Shown here piece by piece: positions 16,685 to 26,637 of a stretch of DNA of 64,000 bases. Positions within the stretch are counted from its first letter, which is position 1; each line of letters opens with the position of its first letter. The DNA is from a bacterium (lineage in GTDB: Bacteria; Zhuqueibacterota; QNDG01; JAGLOF01), in contig JAGLOF010000079.1 of NCBI GenBank assembly GCA_023139105.1, positions 1 through 64,000 of the forward strand, read 5' to 3'. A model generated the notes under the pieces. That model was not told the origin of the DNA. It did not search any database and saw only the letters and a program-made list of their open reading frames with translations. A program made the translations under genes and the position numbers.

Positions 16685-17515
16685 ATGGATGATGTATTAA
16701 AGCTCAGAGATTTGGTCTATCAGGAGACCGGTATGTTTTTTCCTGATGAGAAGCGCTACTATTTTGAGAGTCGCTTCAATAAGAGAGTAAAGGCTTTGAC
16801 TTTGAGGGGTTTCAATGAGTATTTTTTGTTCTTGAAGAGTGGTAAGGACCGGAAGAATGAGTTGAATCTGTTGATGAATGAGCTTACTATCAATGAAACC
16901 AGTTTTTTTCGGAATAAACCACAATTTTCAGCACTGGAAAAAATTATTATTCCGGAAATAGTAAAGGCAAAAGAAGGTACAGCTCTAAAGAAACTAAAGT
17001 TGTGGAGTGCGGGTTGTTCCTCAGGTGAAGAAGTTTATACTCTTGCCATGATTGCCAATGAGATGCAGAAGACCATTCTTAAAGGTTGGAATATTGAAAT
17101 TGTCGGTACAGATATCAGCAAACGGGTTTTAGCCAAAGCCGAATCAGGGCTGTACCGTGAATATGCAGTAAAGAACATGCCTGAACTATACAAGAAAAAG
17201 TATATCACACAAAAAGGTGATGAATATCAGGTTGATCCCGGTTTGAACAAAATTATCAAATTTACACATTTTAACTTGAATGATGATATGGCAATGATGT
17301 TCATGAAGGGGTTTGATATAATTTTCTGTAAGAATGTGTTGATATATTTTGACATCAATTCCAAGAAACGTGTGATTCAGCACTTTTTCAATAGTTTAAT
17401 TAAAGGCGGTTATCTTTTTGTCGGGTTTTCCGAGTCATTGTTTGGTATAAATGACAGGTTCAAACTAATTCACTATCCCGGCGGCATGGTTTATCGCAAG
17501 ATTGCTCATATATAG
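16685..17515 (+). CDS. cheR: chemoreceptor methyltransferase CheR
   Basis: CheR methylates receptor glutamates with S-adenosylmethionine. The 276-residue protein has the N-terminal helical domain (LRDLVYQETGMFFPDEKRYY), then the SAM-binding motif LWSAGCSSGEEVYTLAM and the family segment FDIIFCKNVLIYFD, both well conserved. The C-terminus (YLFVGFSESLFGI) is also standard. It lacks the C-terminal receptor-tail-binding extensions seen in some fused forms. The stop codon is 11 bases before the HDOD start. Together with cheB downstream it supports a normal adaptation system. Confidence 0.95.
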   Translation: MDDVLKLRDLVYQETGMFFPDEKRYYFESRFNKRVKALTLRGFNEYFLFLKSGKDRKNELNLLMNELTINETSFFRNKPQFSALEKIIIPEIVKAKEGTALKKLKLWSAGCSSGEEVYTLAMIANEMQKTILKGWNIEIVGTDISKRVLAKAESGLYREYAVKNMPELYKKKYITQKGDEYQVDPGLNKIIKFTHFNLNDDMAMMFMKGFDIIFCKNVLIYFDINSKKRVIQHFFNSLIKGGYLFVGFSESLFGINDRFKLIHYPGGMVYRKIAHI

Positions 17516-17525
17516 GGGGCATATT

Positions 17526-18434
17526 ATGGATAATGTAAAAAAAGAAATGTTGATTGATGCTTATGTTGCCAGAGCAACTCCAATGCCAACTTTACCTGCT
17601 TCGGCTGTAAGAATTCTTGAACTGTCTAAAGGTGATGAAACCGATGTTGAAGAAATTGCAGATGCGGTAATGACGGATAAAGTTCTTACTGCAAGGATGA
17701 TTCGTCTTGTGAATTCAGCATTCTGGGGTTTAAGACGGCAGGTTACCTCAATTCGTGAGGCCATTGTCTATTTGGGATTACATCAGATTCGTTCAATTGT
17801 TTTGACTACTTCGCTTTTTAATACTTTTGAGAGCAAGAATCCTCATTTTGATGTAACTCACATATGGGAACATGGTCTGGGCTGTGCAATGATCTCGCGC
17901 CGCATTGCAAAGATGGCTGGATATAAAGATTTGGAAAAAGCCTATATTGCCGGATTAATGCATGATATAGGTAAGGTTATTCTGAGTCAATACAGTCTCC
18001 AGGAGTATGACAGAGTATTGGAATTAGTTCGCCTGGGAGACCATACATTTTATGATGCCGAGACTGAAATTTTAGGTGTCAACCATACTGACTTTGCCAC
18101 ATGGTTTAAGACTCAATGGGGTTTTGCCGAGGAGTTGGCCGAAGTTATTGCCATGCATCATTCACCGGAAAAGGCTGTTCTTGATCCATACCTGGTCTGT
18201 ATCGTTAATCTTGCAGATCTATTCAGCAGTCTTCGTGGCCTGGATTATGAAATGACGCAAAATATGATGGTTGTCTTTCGTGAAGAATATGCATGGAAAA
18301 AAATTGTAGAGTTGAGTCCAAACCTGGAACAAACTGATTTGAAACGGTTCACTTTCGAATTGGATGCTATGATTGATGAGGTAAAACAGACTGTCCAGGA
18401 AATCTATCATCAGCAGGATGACGCAGAGGTATAG
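17526..18434 (+). CDS. HDOD domain protein
   Basis: HDOD proteins are HD-fold signalling modules, often regulators in chemotaxis or two-component contexts. This 302-residue protein has a full HDOD region: MPTLPASAVRILELSKGDE, then MTDKVLTARMIRLVNSAFWG, and an HD-like core with LMHDIGKVI. ATG 17526 follows AGGGGG; an in-frame extension from 17502 would overlap cheR and has no family match. It sits between cheR and cheB in a tight operon. A paralogue closes the cluster at 28234, with the same NSAFWGL and SIRE segments, so the pair arose by duplication. The presence of HDIGK leaves enzyme activity open; most HDOD members lack it. Confidence 0.88.
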   Translation: MDNVKKEMLIDAYVARATPMPTLPASAVRILELSKGDETDVEEIADAVMTDKVLTARMIRLVNSAFWGLRRQVTSIREAIVYLGLHQIRSIVLTTSLFNTFESKNPHFDVTHIWEHGLGCAMISRRIAKMAGYKDLEKAYIAGLMHDIGKVILSQYSLQEYDRVLELVRLGDHTFYDAETEILGVNHTDFATWFKTQWGFAEELAEVIAMHHSPEKAVLDPYLVCIVNLADLFSSLRGLDYEMTQNMMVVFREEYAWKKIVELSPNLEQTDLKRFTFELDAMIDEVKQTVQEIYHQQDDAEV

Positions 18435-18461
18435 GCCTCATACTTTTGGAGTATAAGTTAA

Positions 18462-19553
18462 ATGGCAATAAATAAAAAATTGATACGAGTTATTGTTGTT
18501 GATGATTCTGCCTTTATGCGAGTGGCAATTCGCAAGATGATAGAAGAGGATTCGGAGATTGAGGTTGTTGATGTTGCCCGGAATGGCCAGGAAGCACTGG
18601 AAAAGATAAGGCAGCATCGCCCTGATCTGGTGACAATGGATATTGAAATGCCTGTCATGACTGGGCTTGAAGCATTGGAACAGATCATGAAAGAGATGCC
18701 CACGCCCGTTATCATGATAAGTGCATTGACAGAAGAGGGCGCACAAGCTACATTCAGGGCATTGGAACTTGGAGCTGTTGATTTTATTCCCAAAGGCGGT
18801 AAGTCCTACATCAATCTGGATATTGTAAAGATCAGTGAGCAGCTCAGACAGAAGGTCAGGGCAATTGTTACACGTAATAGGCTGAAGAAATTAACAGGTA
18901 AGAGTATTGTACGGGCCGCTGGTGTGAAGAGTGCAAATAACACTACACCTGTGGTGCTGGGGCCTTCAGGCAGACGACGCCGGGCCCAATTAGTCACATT
19001 GGGAATTTCTACAGGTGGCCCCCTGGCCTTGAATCATATGCTCCCTCAATTACCGGAGTCATTTTCATCCAGCATCTTGATAGTGCAACATATGCCGCCG
19101 GCATTTACCGGGCCATTTGCCAAAAGATTAAATGGCCTTTGCCAGATTAATGTTAAAGAAGTTGAGGATGGCGATATAGTTGAACCGGGCTGGGCATATG
19201 TTTCCAAGGGAGGATATCATTCTATACTTAAAAATGATGGTGGTGGTCGATATAGAATTATGTTATCTCCCGAACCGGCTGATAAATTATTTATTCCTTC
19301 TGTTGATGTCATGAAACTTTCGGTTTCGGAAAATTATTCCGGATCAATTTTAGGTGTAATCATGACAGGTATGGGTAATGATGGGCTGGAAGGAATGAAG
19401 AAAATTAAAGCACAACGTGGTATTACCATGGCGCAGGATGAATCTTCTTGTGTTGTCTATGGTATGCCAAAGGTTTGTGTAGATGAAGGAATAATTGATC
19501 ATGTTGTACCCTTGGATCAATTAGCTGTTAAAATTAATGAATTTGCAGGGTAG
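18462..19553 (+). CDS. cheB: receptor methylesterase/deamidase CheB
   Basis: CheB removes methyl groups from receptors when phosphorylated by CheA. The 363-residue protein has a receiver domain with phosphoacceptor D60 (VTMDIEMPVM), a basic linker ~130-170 and the esterase domain with catalytic triad S183 (GISTGGP), H210 (VQHMPP) and D307 (GMGNDG). All key residues are present. It starts 27 bases after the HDOD gene with a weak ribosome site (GGAG). Confidence 0.95.
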   Translation: MAINKKLIRVIVVDDSAFMRVAIRKMIEEDSEIEVVDVARNGQEALEKIRQHRPDLVTMDIEMPVMTGLEALEQIMKEMPTPVIMISALTEEGAQATFRALELGAVDFIPKGGKSYINLDIVKISEQLRQKVRAIVTRNRLKKLTGKSIVRAAGVKSANNTTPVVLGPSGRRRRAQLVTLGISTGGPLALNHMLPQLPESFSSSILIVQHMPPAFTGPFAKRLNGLCQINVKEVEDGDIVEPGWAYVSKGGYHSILKNDGGGRYRIMLSPEPADKLFIPSVDVMKLSVSENYSGSILGVIMTGMGNDGLEGMKKIKAQRGITMAQDESSCVVYGMPKVCVDEGIIDHVVPLDQLAVKINEFAG

Positions 19554-19595
19554 TTATATCAGCCCCACCAACTAAAACAAGGAAGAGGTGGCAAG

Positions 19596-20078
19596 ATGGA
19601 TAGTAAAACGATTCAAGAGCTGGTTAAAACAACAACTGAAGAGATCTTTAAGAGTATGGTCTTTATGGATGTAAAGGGTGGTTTTCATGATGGCCCGCCC
19701 GATATAGCTGAACGTCATTTAACCGCTATGGTTGGTTTTGCCGGTGTTTATATTGGTTTGGCAGCCATAAATTGTACACATGCCTTTGCACAAAAAGTTG
19801 GTGCTTCCATGCTGCAGATGAAAACCGATGAACTGTCAGCCGAGGATGTACGCGATGCCTTGGGAGAAATTGCCAATATGATTGCGGGACGATTCAAGTC
19901 ACAATTAGCATTGAAGCTGGATTTGGTAGGGCAGGTTTTTGAGCAATCAGTTCCTTCTGTAATTGAAGGCATGGATTATGAGACTCATGCGGTAACAGAT
20001 GCTCCCTCTCATTGTATACGCTTTGAAGATAGTGACGGCATTGTTTTTTATGTAGAACTTGCATTGAAAGAAGTTTAA
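19596..20078 (+). CDS. cheX: CheX-family CheY-P phosphatase
   Basis: CheX and its relatives speed dephosphorylation of CheY using a Glu and an Asn from an E-x-x-N helix. The 160-residue protein has this motif as E91-I-A-N94 in DALGEIANMIAGRFKSQL. The repeated layout of CheC is absent: only one E-x-x-N helix is present, as in CheX. AAGGAAGAGG precedes ATG 19596. It is followed by a second, related gene. Together they could act on different response regulators of the cluster. Confidence 0.88.
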   Translation: MDSKTIQELVKTTTEEIFKSMVFMDVKGGFHDGPPDIAERHLTAMVGFAGVYIGLAAINCTHAFAQKVGASMLQMKTDELSAEDVRDALGEIANMIAGRFKSQLALKLDLVGQVFEQSVPSVIEGMDYETHAVTDAPSHCIRFEDSDGIVFYVELALKEV

Positions 20079-20132
20079 ACCTTTAATGTGAAAAATTAAA
20101 ATTGTGTGGATCAGTTTGCAGTGGAGGTAAGT

Positions 20133-20672
20133 TTGGCGATCCAAAAAGAAATTACATCTGAAAAGTTAAAAGTGATTCTTGTTGAATCGGCCTCGGAGGT
20201 TTTTCAGAAAATGGTAATGTTGACAATCACACCTGTTCAGAAGGAATCTGTGTCATGGGATTCCGAAAATAAGCATTATTCTGCTGTGATTGGATTCAGT
20301 GGCGGCTGGAAGGGCTTTGTTACTGTAGAGTGCTCTGGTAATTTAGCTCAGCAAATTACCGGAAAAATGCTCTATATGGATCCGGCACAACTGGCTGTCG
20401 AAGATATCAGAGACGCTATGGGTGAGATGGTCAACATGATTGGCGGTAAGTTTAAATCTTGTTTCTCCGAGCAGTTTAATGATGGAGCTGAAGCCTTTAG
20501 AATGTCAATACCAACAGTTACTTATGGTAAAGAGTTCCGAATATTTGCTGCGGGTGACAGTGCTCAAATAATGGTTGTACTGGATGTGGAAAATTCATTT
20601 ATTTCTCTTGATTTGACATTAAAGCAGAGTGGTACAAATTTTGGATCACGGGCAGTACAGAGTGTTGTGTAA
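20133..20672 (+). CDS. second CheX-like phosphatase
   Basis: A 179-residue protein with the same fold signature as the preceding gene: E98-M-V-N101 in DAMGEMVNMIGGKFKSCF, and a preceding VIGFSGGWKGFVTVECS strand region. I chose TTG 20133 because GGAGG lies 5 bases upstream; GTG 20106 is in frame but has no ribosome site and would put the Shine-Dalgarno sequence inside the gene. The two proteins share the core yet differ in the first 40 residues. The N-terminal helix SEKLKVILVESASEVFQKMV is longer. It ends 20 bases before the large hybrid kinase, so it may link the chemotaxis operon and the phosphorelay. Confidence 0.82.
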   Translation: MAIQKEITSEKLKVILVESASEVFQKMVMLTITPVQKESVSWDSENKHYSAVIGFSGGWKGFVTVECSGNLAQQITGKMLYMDPAQLAVEDIRDAMGEMVNMIGGKFKSCFSEQFNDGAEAFRMSIPTVTYGKEFRIFAAGDSAQIMVVLDVENSFISLDLTLKQSGTNFGSRAVQSVV

Positions 20673-20692
20673 AGGCTGAAAGGATTATTAAA

Positions 20693-23600
20693 GTGTCTGC
20701 TGAGCGTATATTGGTTGTGGAAGATGAACGCATTGTAGCCCTTGAAATAAAGGATACTTTGACGCATCTGGGATATGATGTAGTGGCTTCAATATCTACA
20801 GGCGAGGAGGCGGTTGAACTTGCTGCAGAGCTGAAGCCGGATCTTATATTAATGGATATCCACCTCAAGGGTGAGATGGATGGAATTGAAGCTGCAGATA
20901 GAATATGGAATGATCTTGGTCTGCCCATCATCTATTTGACAGCAAATGCCGATGAGGATACGCTTCAAAGAGCAAAGATTACAGAACCTTTCGGGTATCT
21001 TATAAAACCATTTGAAGAGAAAGAACTACATACAACTATTGAAATGGCCTTATACCGTTCGGTAATGGAAAATAAACTTAGTGCTCATCACCATTATCTT
21101 GAAACTATATTATTGTCCATTGGTGATGCTGTTGTTGTAGTTGATGGTAATGGTGAGATAACTTTCATGAATCCTGTTGCAGAAAAGATTACAGGCTGGA
21201 AGTTGAAGGAGGCTATCGGAGGTGCTCTGGAAACTGTTTTTAATGTTGTAAGGGAAGATCGTGTTTCCAAAATTCCACACCCTCTCAGGCAGCTTGAAGG
21301 AGGTGAGGGGCACTTCATTAATGCTGCACAGGTTTATCTACTGGCAAAAGATGGCAGAAGTACGGCCATTCAGTATGGAGCTGCTCCTCTGCTGGATGGT
21401 GGTTATGGAATTAATGGTGCGGTAGTCACATTCAGTGATGTGACAGAGGCCAAGCAAGCCAGGGATGAGATTGAACGTTTGAAGAAGTTTAATGAGAGTA
21501 TTATTCAGAATATGTCTGAAGGTGTTGTTGTGCAGGATGCTGTTGGAAGTTTTACATTTATTAATCCTGCTGCATGTACAATGCTTGGTTATAAGGCTGA
21601 AGAGATTTTAGATCAGAAAATGGATTTTATTATTTCATCCAAATGGCTGGCTGATGTGGAGATTATTGACATACAGCGGCAAGAGGGTGTTGCCTCCCGG
21701 TATGAAATAGAATTAATTGATAAGGCCGGTACCTTAATTCCAGTACTGGTCAGTGGTAGTCCCAGATATGAAAACGGTGTGTATGTTGGTACAACGGCTG
21801 TTTTTACAGATATTACCGAGATCAAAGCTGCTGAACGAGAGATGGAGAAGCGTCAGCAGTACCTGGAGTCTGTTTTGCAGGGTGCACCCAATGCAATTAT
21901 TACAGTTGATACGAAAAATAATGTTTTGGAGTGGAATCCCGGTGCAGAATTAATGTTTGGCTACCAGCGTAATGAAGTTCTTGGTAAGGAGATAGATACC
22001 GTTCTTGCCGGCAATGAATATCTGGATGAGGCTTTGGCGTTCAGTAAGCAGATTTCCAAAGGTTTGAGTCTTGAACCGGCAGAGACTGTTCGCTATAACA
22101 AAGACGGTAGTCCTATAAACGTTGTAGTTGCAGGGTCACCGCTTTGGAGCGGGGATGAGCTTAGAGGTGGTGTTGCAGTATATACGGATATTTCTCGTCT
22201 GAAAAAAGCCGAGGAGGATTTAAAACGTTATGCTGAAGATCTTGAAATGGCCAAGGAGGCTCAGGAACGGGCAACTGAGCAGTTAATACAATTGGTTGAA
22301 GATTTTGATGTGGCAAAGCGTAAGGCTGAAGAAGCCACACATACAAAGAGTGAGTTTCTTGCTAATATGAGTCATGAAATCAGGACACCCATGAACGGTA
22401 TTATGGGTATGACGGATCTTCTGTTAGAGACAGAACTGGGCTCAATTCAAAAAGAATATCTTGATGCGGTAAAAATTTCTGCCGAATCATTACTGACAAT
22501 TATCAATGATATTTTAGATTTTTCCAAGATTGAAGCAGGCAGGTTGGATTTTGAGCGCATTGATTTCAGCTTGCGGGACTGTCTGGGTGACGCCATTCAT
22601 ACTGTGGCTTATAAGGCTTCGGAGAGAGACCTGGAATTGGTTTTTCATGTATTGTCAGATGTTCCTGATGCAATTGTGGGTGACCCCAGCCGTGTACGAC
22701 AGGTTTTATTGAATCTTCTCTCCAATGCCGTTAAATTCACCAAGTCCGGAGAGGTTGTTTTACGTGTTAAAAATGTAAAAAAAGATAATGATCAGGTTGA
22801 ATTACATTTTTCTGTCCTGGATACAGGTATTGGTATTCCAGCTGAAAAACAACAAATGATCTTTGATGCTTTTACACAGGCTGATGGATCTACAACACGG
22901 AAGTTTGGTGGTACCGGACTGGGCCTGGCAATTAGTTCAAAGTTGATTGAGATTATGGGTGGTCGTATCTGGGTTGAAAGTCCAGTGCCCCATGATGGTC
23001 CCGGCGGCCCGGGAAGTGCATTCCACTTTACAGCTGTCTTTGGATTAGGCCGCGAGATGGATAATGCCGAGGAACGGCATATCTTATCTGTATTAGCAGG
23101 GAACCGTGTCCTTATTGTTGATGATAATGCTACAAACAGGCGTGTTTTACAGGATATGGTTCAAGCATGGGGGCTGTTGCCTGAGTTGGTTGAAGATGGT
23201 AATAAAGCCCTTAAGGCTATAGATGAAGCCTTGGTAAAAGGCATGCCATATCAATTGGCACTACTTGATATGAATATGCCCGGTATGGATGGATTAAGCC
23301 TGGCTGAAAAGATCCGTCAAGATGCACGTTTTGATGATCTGAGCCTGATTATGCTTAGCTCATCATCCAGATCTGCGGATGATCATCGTGTAAATAATGT
23401 TGGAATAGCCAGCTATATGTCCAAGCCTGTAAGGCAGCAGGAATTGCTTCATGTTATACTTCAACATTTTAGTAAAAATATTTTAAATGTTAAAAAGATT
23501 ACAGAGGATACATCTGCCCGACCAGAAACTGAAATTCAGAATGAGAAATCAGGCCCGGTTAGAATATTACTTGCTGAAGATAATAAGGTAAATAGAAAAT

Positions 23601-24310
23601 TGGCTGAAACGCTTCTGGGAAGGCGCGGATATGATGTGTATTCCGTTGGTGATGGTTTGGAGGCTGTTGAAGCCTATCAGAAGAATGCTTTTGATTTGAT
23701 TCTGATGGATGTGCAGATGCCTGAGATGGACGGAATGCGAGCCACGGCTGCTATCCGGGAGTTAGAGGCTCAAAACGGAGGGCATATTCCAATTGTTGCC
23801 ATGACTGCCCATGCAATGAAAGGTGACAGGGAACGCTGTCTGGCTGGCGGTATGGATGATTATGTATCCAAGCCTATGAAGGCAAAATTGTTATATGAGA
23901 CTATTGAACGCATTATGACAACTCAATTTACAGTCCCAATAGAAGCAAATACTGTTTTATGCGATTTGAAGTTGGATATGTCTCTGGCCATGGAAGCAGT
24001 AGATGGTGATACTGTTCTGCTCAAAGAATTGATACAGGAGTTTATTGATGAAATTCCCAATCAATTAGCAGAATTAAAAGCTGTTCTCAATGAGCAGGAT
24101 GCAATGCAGGTTGAGAGAAAGGCTCATAGTTTGAAAGGTGCTGTTGGTAATTTTGGTGCTAATACGGCATTTAATCTTGCCTATGAGCTAGAGAACTTAG
24201 GTAAACAAGACAGGCTGGAAGACGCAGATGCAGTTCTGGGGCAATTAGAGAATGAATTGAATCAGTTTAAGCTTTATTTTTCTACACCACATTGGGAATC
24301 AGTGGTGTAA
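20693..24310 (+). CDS. hybrid histidine kinase REC-PAS3-HK-REC-REC-Hpt
   Basis: A 1205-residue soluble multi-domain kinase without membrane segments. In order: receiver (D55), three PAS domains (~130-245, ~260-375, ~385-500), a coiled coil, HisKA with H561 (MSHEIRTPMNG), an ATPase domain (NLLSNAVKFT, DTGIGIP, GTGLGLAIS), receiver 2 with D859, receiver 3 with D1006 and a C-terminal Hpt with H1145 (AHSLKGAVGNFGA). All phosphoryl residues are present, so an internal His-Asp-His route is possible. Receiver 2 is the more divergent one. GTG start. The N-terminal receiver suggests its own activity is controlled by another kinase, such as CheA. The Hpt is closely related to the stand-alone Hpt at 26293. 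Confidence 0.93.
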   Translation: MSAERILVVEDERIVALEIKDTLTHLGYDVVASISTGEEAVELAAELKPDLILMDIHLKGEMDGIEAADRIWNDLGLPIIYLTANADEDTLQRAKITEPFGYLIKPFEEKELHTTIEMALYRSVMENKLSAHHHYLETILLSIGDAVVVVDGNGEITFMNPVAEKITGWKLKEAIGGALETVFNVVREDRVSKIPHPLRQLEGGEGHFINAAQVYLLAKDGRSTAIQYGAAPLLDGGYGINGAVVTFSDVTEAKQARDEIERLKKFNESIIQNMSEGVVVQDAVGSFTFINPAACTMLGYKAEEILDQKMDFIISSKWLADVEIIDIQRQEGVASRYEIELIDKAGTLIPVLVSGSPRYENGVYVGTTAVFTDITEIKAAEREMEKRQQYLESVLQGAPNAIITVDTKNNVLEWNPGAELMFGYQRNEVLGKEIDTVLAGNEYLDEALAFSKQISKGLSLEPAETVRYNKDGSPINVVVAGSPLWSGDELRGGVAVYTDISRLKKAEEDLKRYAEDLEMAKEAQERATEQLIQLVEDFDVAKRKAEEATHTKSEFLANMSHEIRTPMNGIMGMTDLLLETELGSIQKEYLDAVKISAESLLTIINDILDFSKIEAGRLDFERIDFSLRDCLGDAIHTVAYKASERDLELVFHVLSDVPDAIVGDPSRVRQVLLNLLSNAVKFTKSGEVVLRVKNVKKDNDQVELHFSVLDTGIGIPAEKQQMIFDAFTQADGSTTRKFGGTGLGLAISSKLIEIMGGRIWVESPVPHDGPGGPGSAFHFTAVFGLGREMDNAEERHILSVLAGNRVLIVDDNATNRRVLQDMVQAWGLLPELVEDGNKALKAIDEALVKGMPYQLALLDMNMPGMDGLSLAEKIRQDARFDDLSLIMLSSSSRSADDHRVNNVGIASYMSKPVRQQELLHVILQHFSKNILNVKKITEDTSARPETEIQNEKSGPVRILLAEDNKVNRKLAETLLGRRGYDVYSVGDGLEAVEAYQKNAFDLILMDVQMPEMDGMRATAAIRELEAQNGGHIPIVAMTAHAMKGDRERCLAGGMDDYVSKPMKAKLLYETIERIMTTQFTVPIEANTVLCDLKLDMSLAMEAVDGDTVLLKELIQEFIDEIPNQLAELKAVLNEQDAMQVERKAHSLKGAVGNFGANTAFNLAYELENLGKQDRLEDADAVLGQLENELNQFKLYFSTPHWESVV

Positions 24311-24366
24311 TGTGCGGACAGGACAAGGGTTAAAAAGCAAGAGCAGTAAGAATAGTAGTAGGTAGA

Positions 24367-25836
24367 ATGCGGATACTCATTGCAGAAGATGATAATATTT
24401 CCAGGAAGTTGCTGAAAACATCACTTGAAAAACGTGGTTATGATGTAGTTGCAACAAAAAATGGTGTTGAAGCCTGGAATGTACTAGCCTCTAATGATGC
24501 GCCTCAATTGGCCATTTTGGATTGGATGATGCCTGAGATGGACGGTGTAGATGTTATCAGGCATCTGCGTTCTGCAAAGATGAAACAGTATACGTATATT
24601 ATTCTTCTAACTGCTAAAGGGCATCAAGATGATATAGCCACTGGTCTTGAGGCTGGCGCAGATGATTATCTGAGAAAACCGTTTAATGCCAAGGAACTAC
24701 ATGCGAGGGTCCGGGTAGGCCAGCGTATGATTGAGATTCAAAATCAGCTTGAAGATCATATTCGGAGATTGAAAGAGCTGGATCAATTGAAGAAAGATTT
24801 TCTGGCAATGGTCTCACATGAGCTGAGAACGCCGCTGGCAGTAATGAAGGGCGGCGTCTCTCTTTGTCTTGATGGGGTGGCAGGTCAGTTGAATGATACA
24901 CAGGCAGACTTACTTGGCGACACTCTGGAAAATATCGATCAACTAACCAGATTAATTACAGATTTACTGGATATGTCTAAAATTGAAGCTGGAAAAATAG
25001 TATTACGTCGTGATACTATGGATCTGGCTTTTTCTGTACGTAAAGCACTTAATGCTTTTAAGTATTCTGCAGGGGAAAAGGGTATAACTTTGAAGATTGC
25101 ATTAAATGCATCTTCTTTACCAGTTTATGCTGATGCGGATAAAATTGATCAGGTTTTTAATAATTTAATAAGCAATGCAATCAGGTATACACCTGAAAAT
25201 AAGGAAATTACCTTGGGTGTAGATATTTTAGCCAATGACTACCTTTGCTATGTAGCCGATACAGGAATAGGGATTTCAGATAACAATTTGAAAAAGCTTT
25301 TTTCAAAATTCACACAATTCAGTCGTGTGGATGGGCCAGGTTATAAAGGCACAGGGATTGGCCTGACTATTGCAAGAGGTTTAGTGGAGAAGCATGGCGG
25401 AAAGATATGGGCTGAATCAAAAGAAGGAGAAGGTACAACTTTTAATTTTACTCTGAAACGCCGTGACAGACCAACAGTTCTTATTGTTGATGATGAACCT
25501 AAGATGGTGGATGTTATAGAGAAGGTATTAAGTCATGGTAATTATCATTTTCTCAAAGCCTATTCCGGAGAAGAGGCTTGTGAACTTGCTCAGTCAGAGA
25601 TGCCGGCGATGATTGTTTTGGATATGGTAATGCCGGGGCTGGATGGATATGGCGTCATTGACAAATTAAAGAACGATGTAAGGACTCAGGATATTCCTGT
25701 TTTGATTCTCTCTTCTGCACAGATTGAACCGGATAAGATTAGCGGTGAAAATGATGCCGGTGCAATTCCAATTATGACCAAGCCCGTGAAGCCGAAAAAG
25801 TTAATTGATAGTGTTGAATCATTGATAAAAAATTAA
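24367..25836 (+). CDS. REC-histidine kinase-REC protein
   Basis: 489 residues, soluble. An N-terminal receiver (D52 in ILDWMMPEMDG) is followed by a short coiled coil, HisKA with H151 (MVSHELRTPLAV), an ATPase domain (NLISNAIRYT, DTGIGIS, GTGIGLTIA) and a C-terminal receiver (D419 in LDMVMPGLDG). The layout fits a phosphorelay node that is both controlled by a receiver and able to pass phosphate onward. The first receiver is very similar to that encoded at 27431 (shared LLTAKGH, GLEAGADDYL), which points to a local duplication. The ATG is preceded by only a weak ribosome site. Confidence 0.92.
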   Translation: MRILIAEDDNISRKLLKTSLEKRGYDVVATKNGVEAWNVLASNDAPQLAILDWMMPEMDGVDVIRHLRSAKMKQYTYIILLTAKGHQDDIATGLEAGADDYLRKPFNAKELHARVRVGQRMIEIQNQLEDHIRRLKELDQLKKDFLAMVSHELRTPLAVMKGGVSLCLDGVAGQLNDTQADLLGDTLENIDQLTRLITDLLDMSKIEAGKIVLRRDTMDLAFSVRKALNAFKYSAGEKGITLKIALNASSLPVYADADKIDQVFNNLISNAIRYTPENKEITLGVDILANDYLCYVADTGIGISDNNLKKLFSKFTQFSRVDGPGYKGTGIGLTIARGLVEKHGGKIWAESKEGEGTTFNFTLKRRDRPTVLIVDDEPKMVDVIEKVLSHGNYHFLKAYSGEEACELAQSEMPAMIVLDMVMPGLDGYGVIDKLKNDVRTQDIPVLILSSAQIEPDKISGENDAGAIPIMTKPVKPKKLIDSVESLIKN

Positions 25837-25860
25837 TTATATTGTGGATACTGTAAAATT

Positions 25861-26253
25861 ATGCCAGCAAAAATCGCCATTATTGAAGACAATGCAGCTT
25901 TTAGGAAAATAATAGATATTCGGTTAAAGGCGGAAGGCTATGATACAGTTGTGGCCGAAGACGGCCTTACAGGTCTGGAGATGGTCAGAAATGAAAAGCC
26001 TGACCTGCTTATAACTGATTTGATGCTGCCGGGTATTGACGGACATAAAATATCCCGAATGTTAAAATTTGATCAACGTTATAGACATATACCCATCATC
26101 ATGTTGACTTCCAGAGATCTTGAAGAGGATGCAGATATTGCCAAACAGTGTGGAGCAGATGCATTTATTGTAAAGACAACTAAGGCCAGAATTGTTTTAG
26201 ATGTAATCGAGAAACTATTGCATAAAGTAACTGATTTCAGAGAAACAGCTTAA
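25861..26253 (+). CDS. single-domain response regulator
   Basis: A 130-residue receiver with the acidic start (IIEDNAAF), phosphoacceptor D53 (ITDLMLPGIDG), the Thr of MLTS and a Lys in IVKTT. The usual Lys-Pro pair is Lys-Thr, so the beta5-alpha5 loop is unusual and phosphorylation-dependent switching could be altered. It stands between the REC-HK-REC gene and the Hpt gene, a usual place for a relay shuttle. The ribosome site is weak. Confidence 0.85.
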   Translation: MPAKIAIIEDNAAFRKIIDIRLKAEGYDTVVAEDGLTGLEMVRNEKPDLLITDLMLPGIDGHKISRMLKFDQRYRHIPIIMLTSRDLEEDADIAKQCGADAFIVKTTKARIVLDVIEKLLHKVTDFRETA

Positions 26254-26292
26254 TTATAAATAATGAGAATATAGCCACTTTGGGGGTTAATA

Positions 26293-26637
26293 ATGCAGAT
26301 AAATATGACATGGGCGATGGATGCTGTTGATGGTGATGTTGAGTTGCTTAAAGAAGTAATAACGGATGTGGTTGAAGAAGTTCCCGGGCAATTGAATGAA
26401 TTGCGCGATTCACTACAGAGTAATAATGCGCGAAAACTTGAACAGCGAGCCCACTATCTAAAAGGCTCTTTGGGAATTATTGGAGCAGAATCCGCATCAA
26501 AATTGGCTGCAGAACTTGAAATGTTGGGTCGCAGGAAAGAATTTGAAAATACCGATAGACTCATAGATAGCCTTGAACATGAACTTAATCAACTGAAACA
26601 ATTTTTTTCACAGCCTGACTGGGAACAACGTGTATGA
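26293..26637 (+). CDS. stand-alone histidine phosphotransfer (Hpt) protein
   Basis: A 114-residue helical protein with the Hpt motif RAHYLKGSLGIIGA and phosphorylatable H54. It aligns along its whole length with the C-terminal Hpt of the hybrid kinase at 20693: the shared parts are A-M-x-A-V-D-G-D, AHxLKG and the S/TxPxWE-x-x-V end, so one arose from the other. GGGGG precedes the ATG at a good distance. Its stop overlaps the start of the next gene by 4 bases (ATGA), so the two are translationally coupled. It probably passes phosphate among the receivers of this cluster. Confidence 0.9.
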   Translation: MQINMTWAMDAVDGDVELLKEVITDVVEEVPGQLNELRDSLQSNNARKLEQRAHYLKGSLGIIGAESASKLAAELEMLGRRKEFENTDRLIDSLEHELNQLKQFFSQPDWEQRV

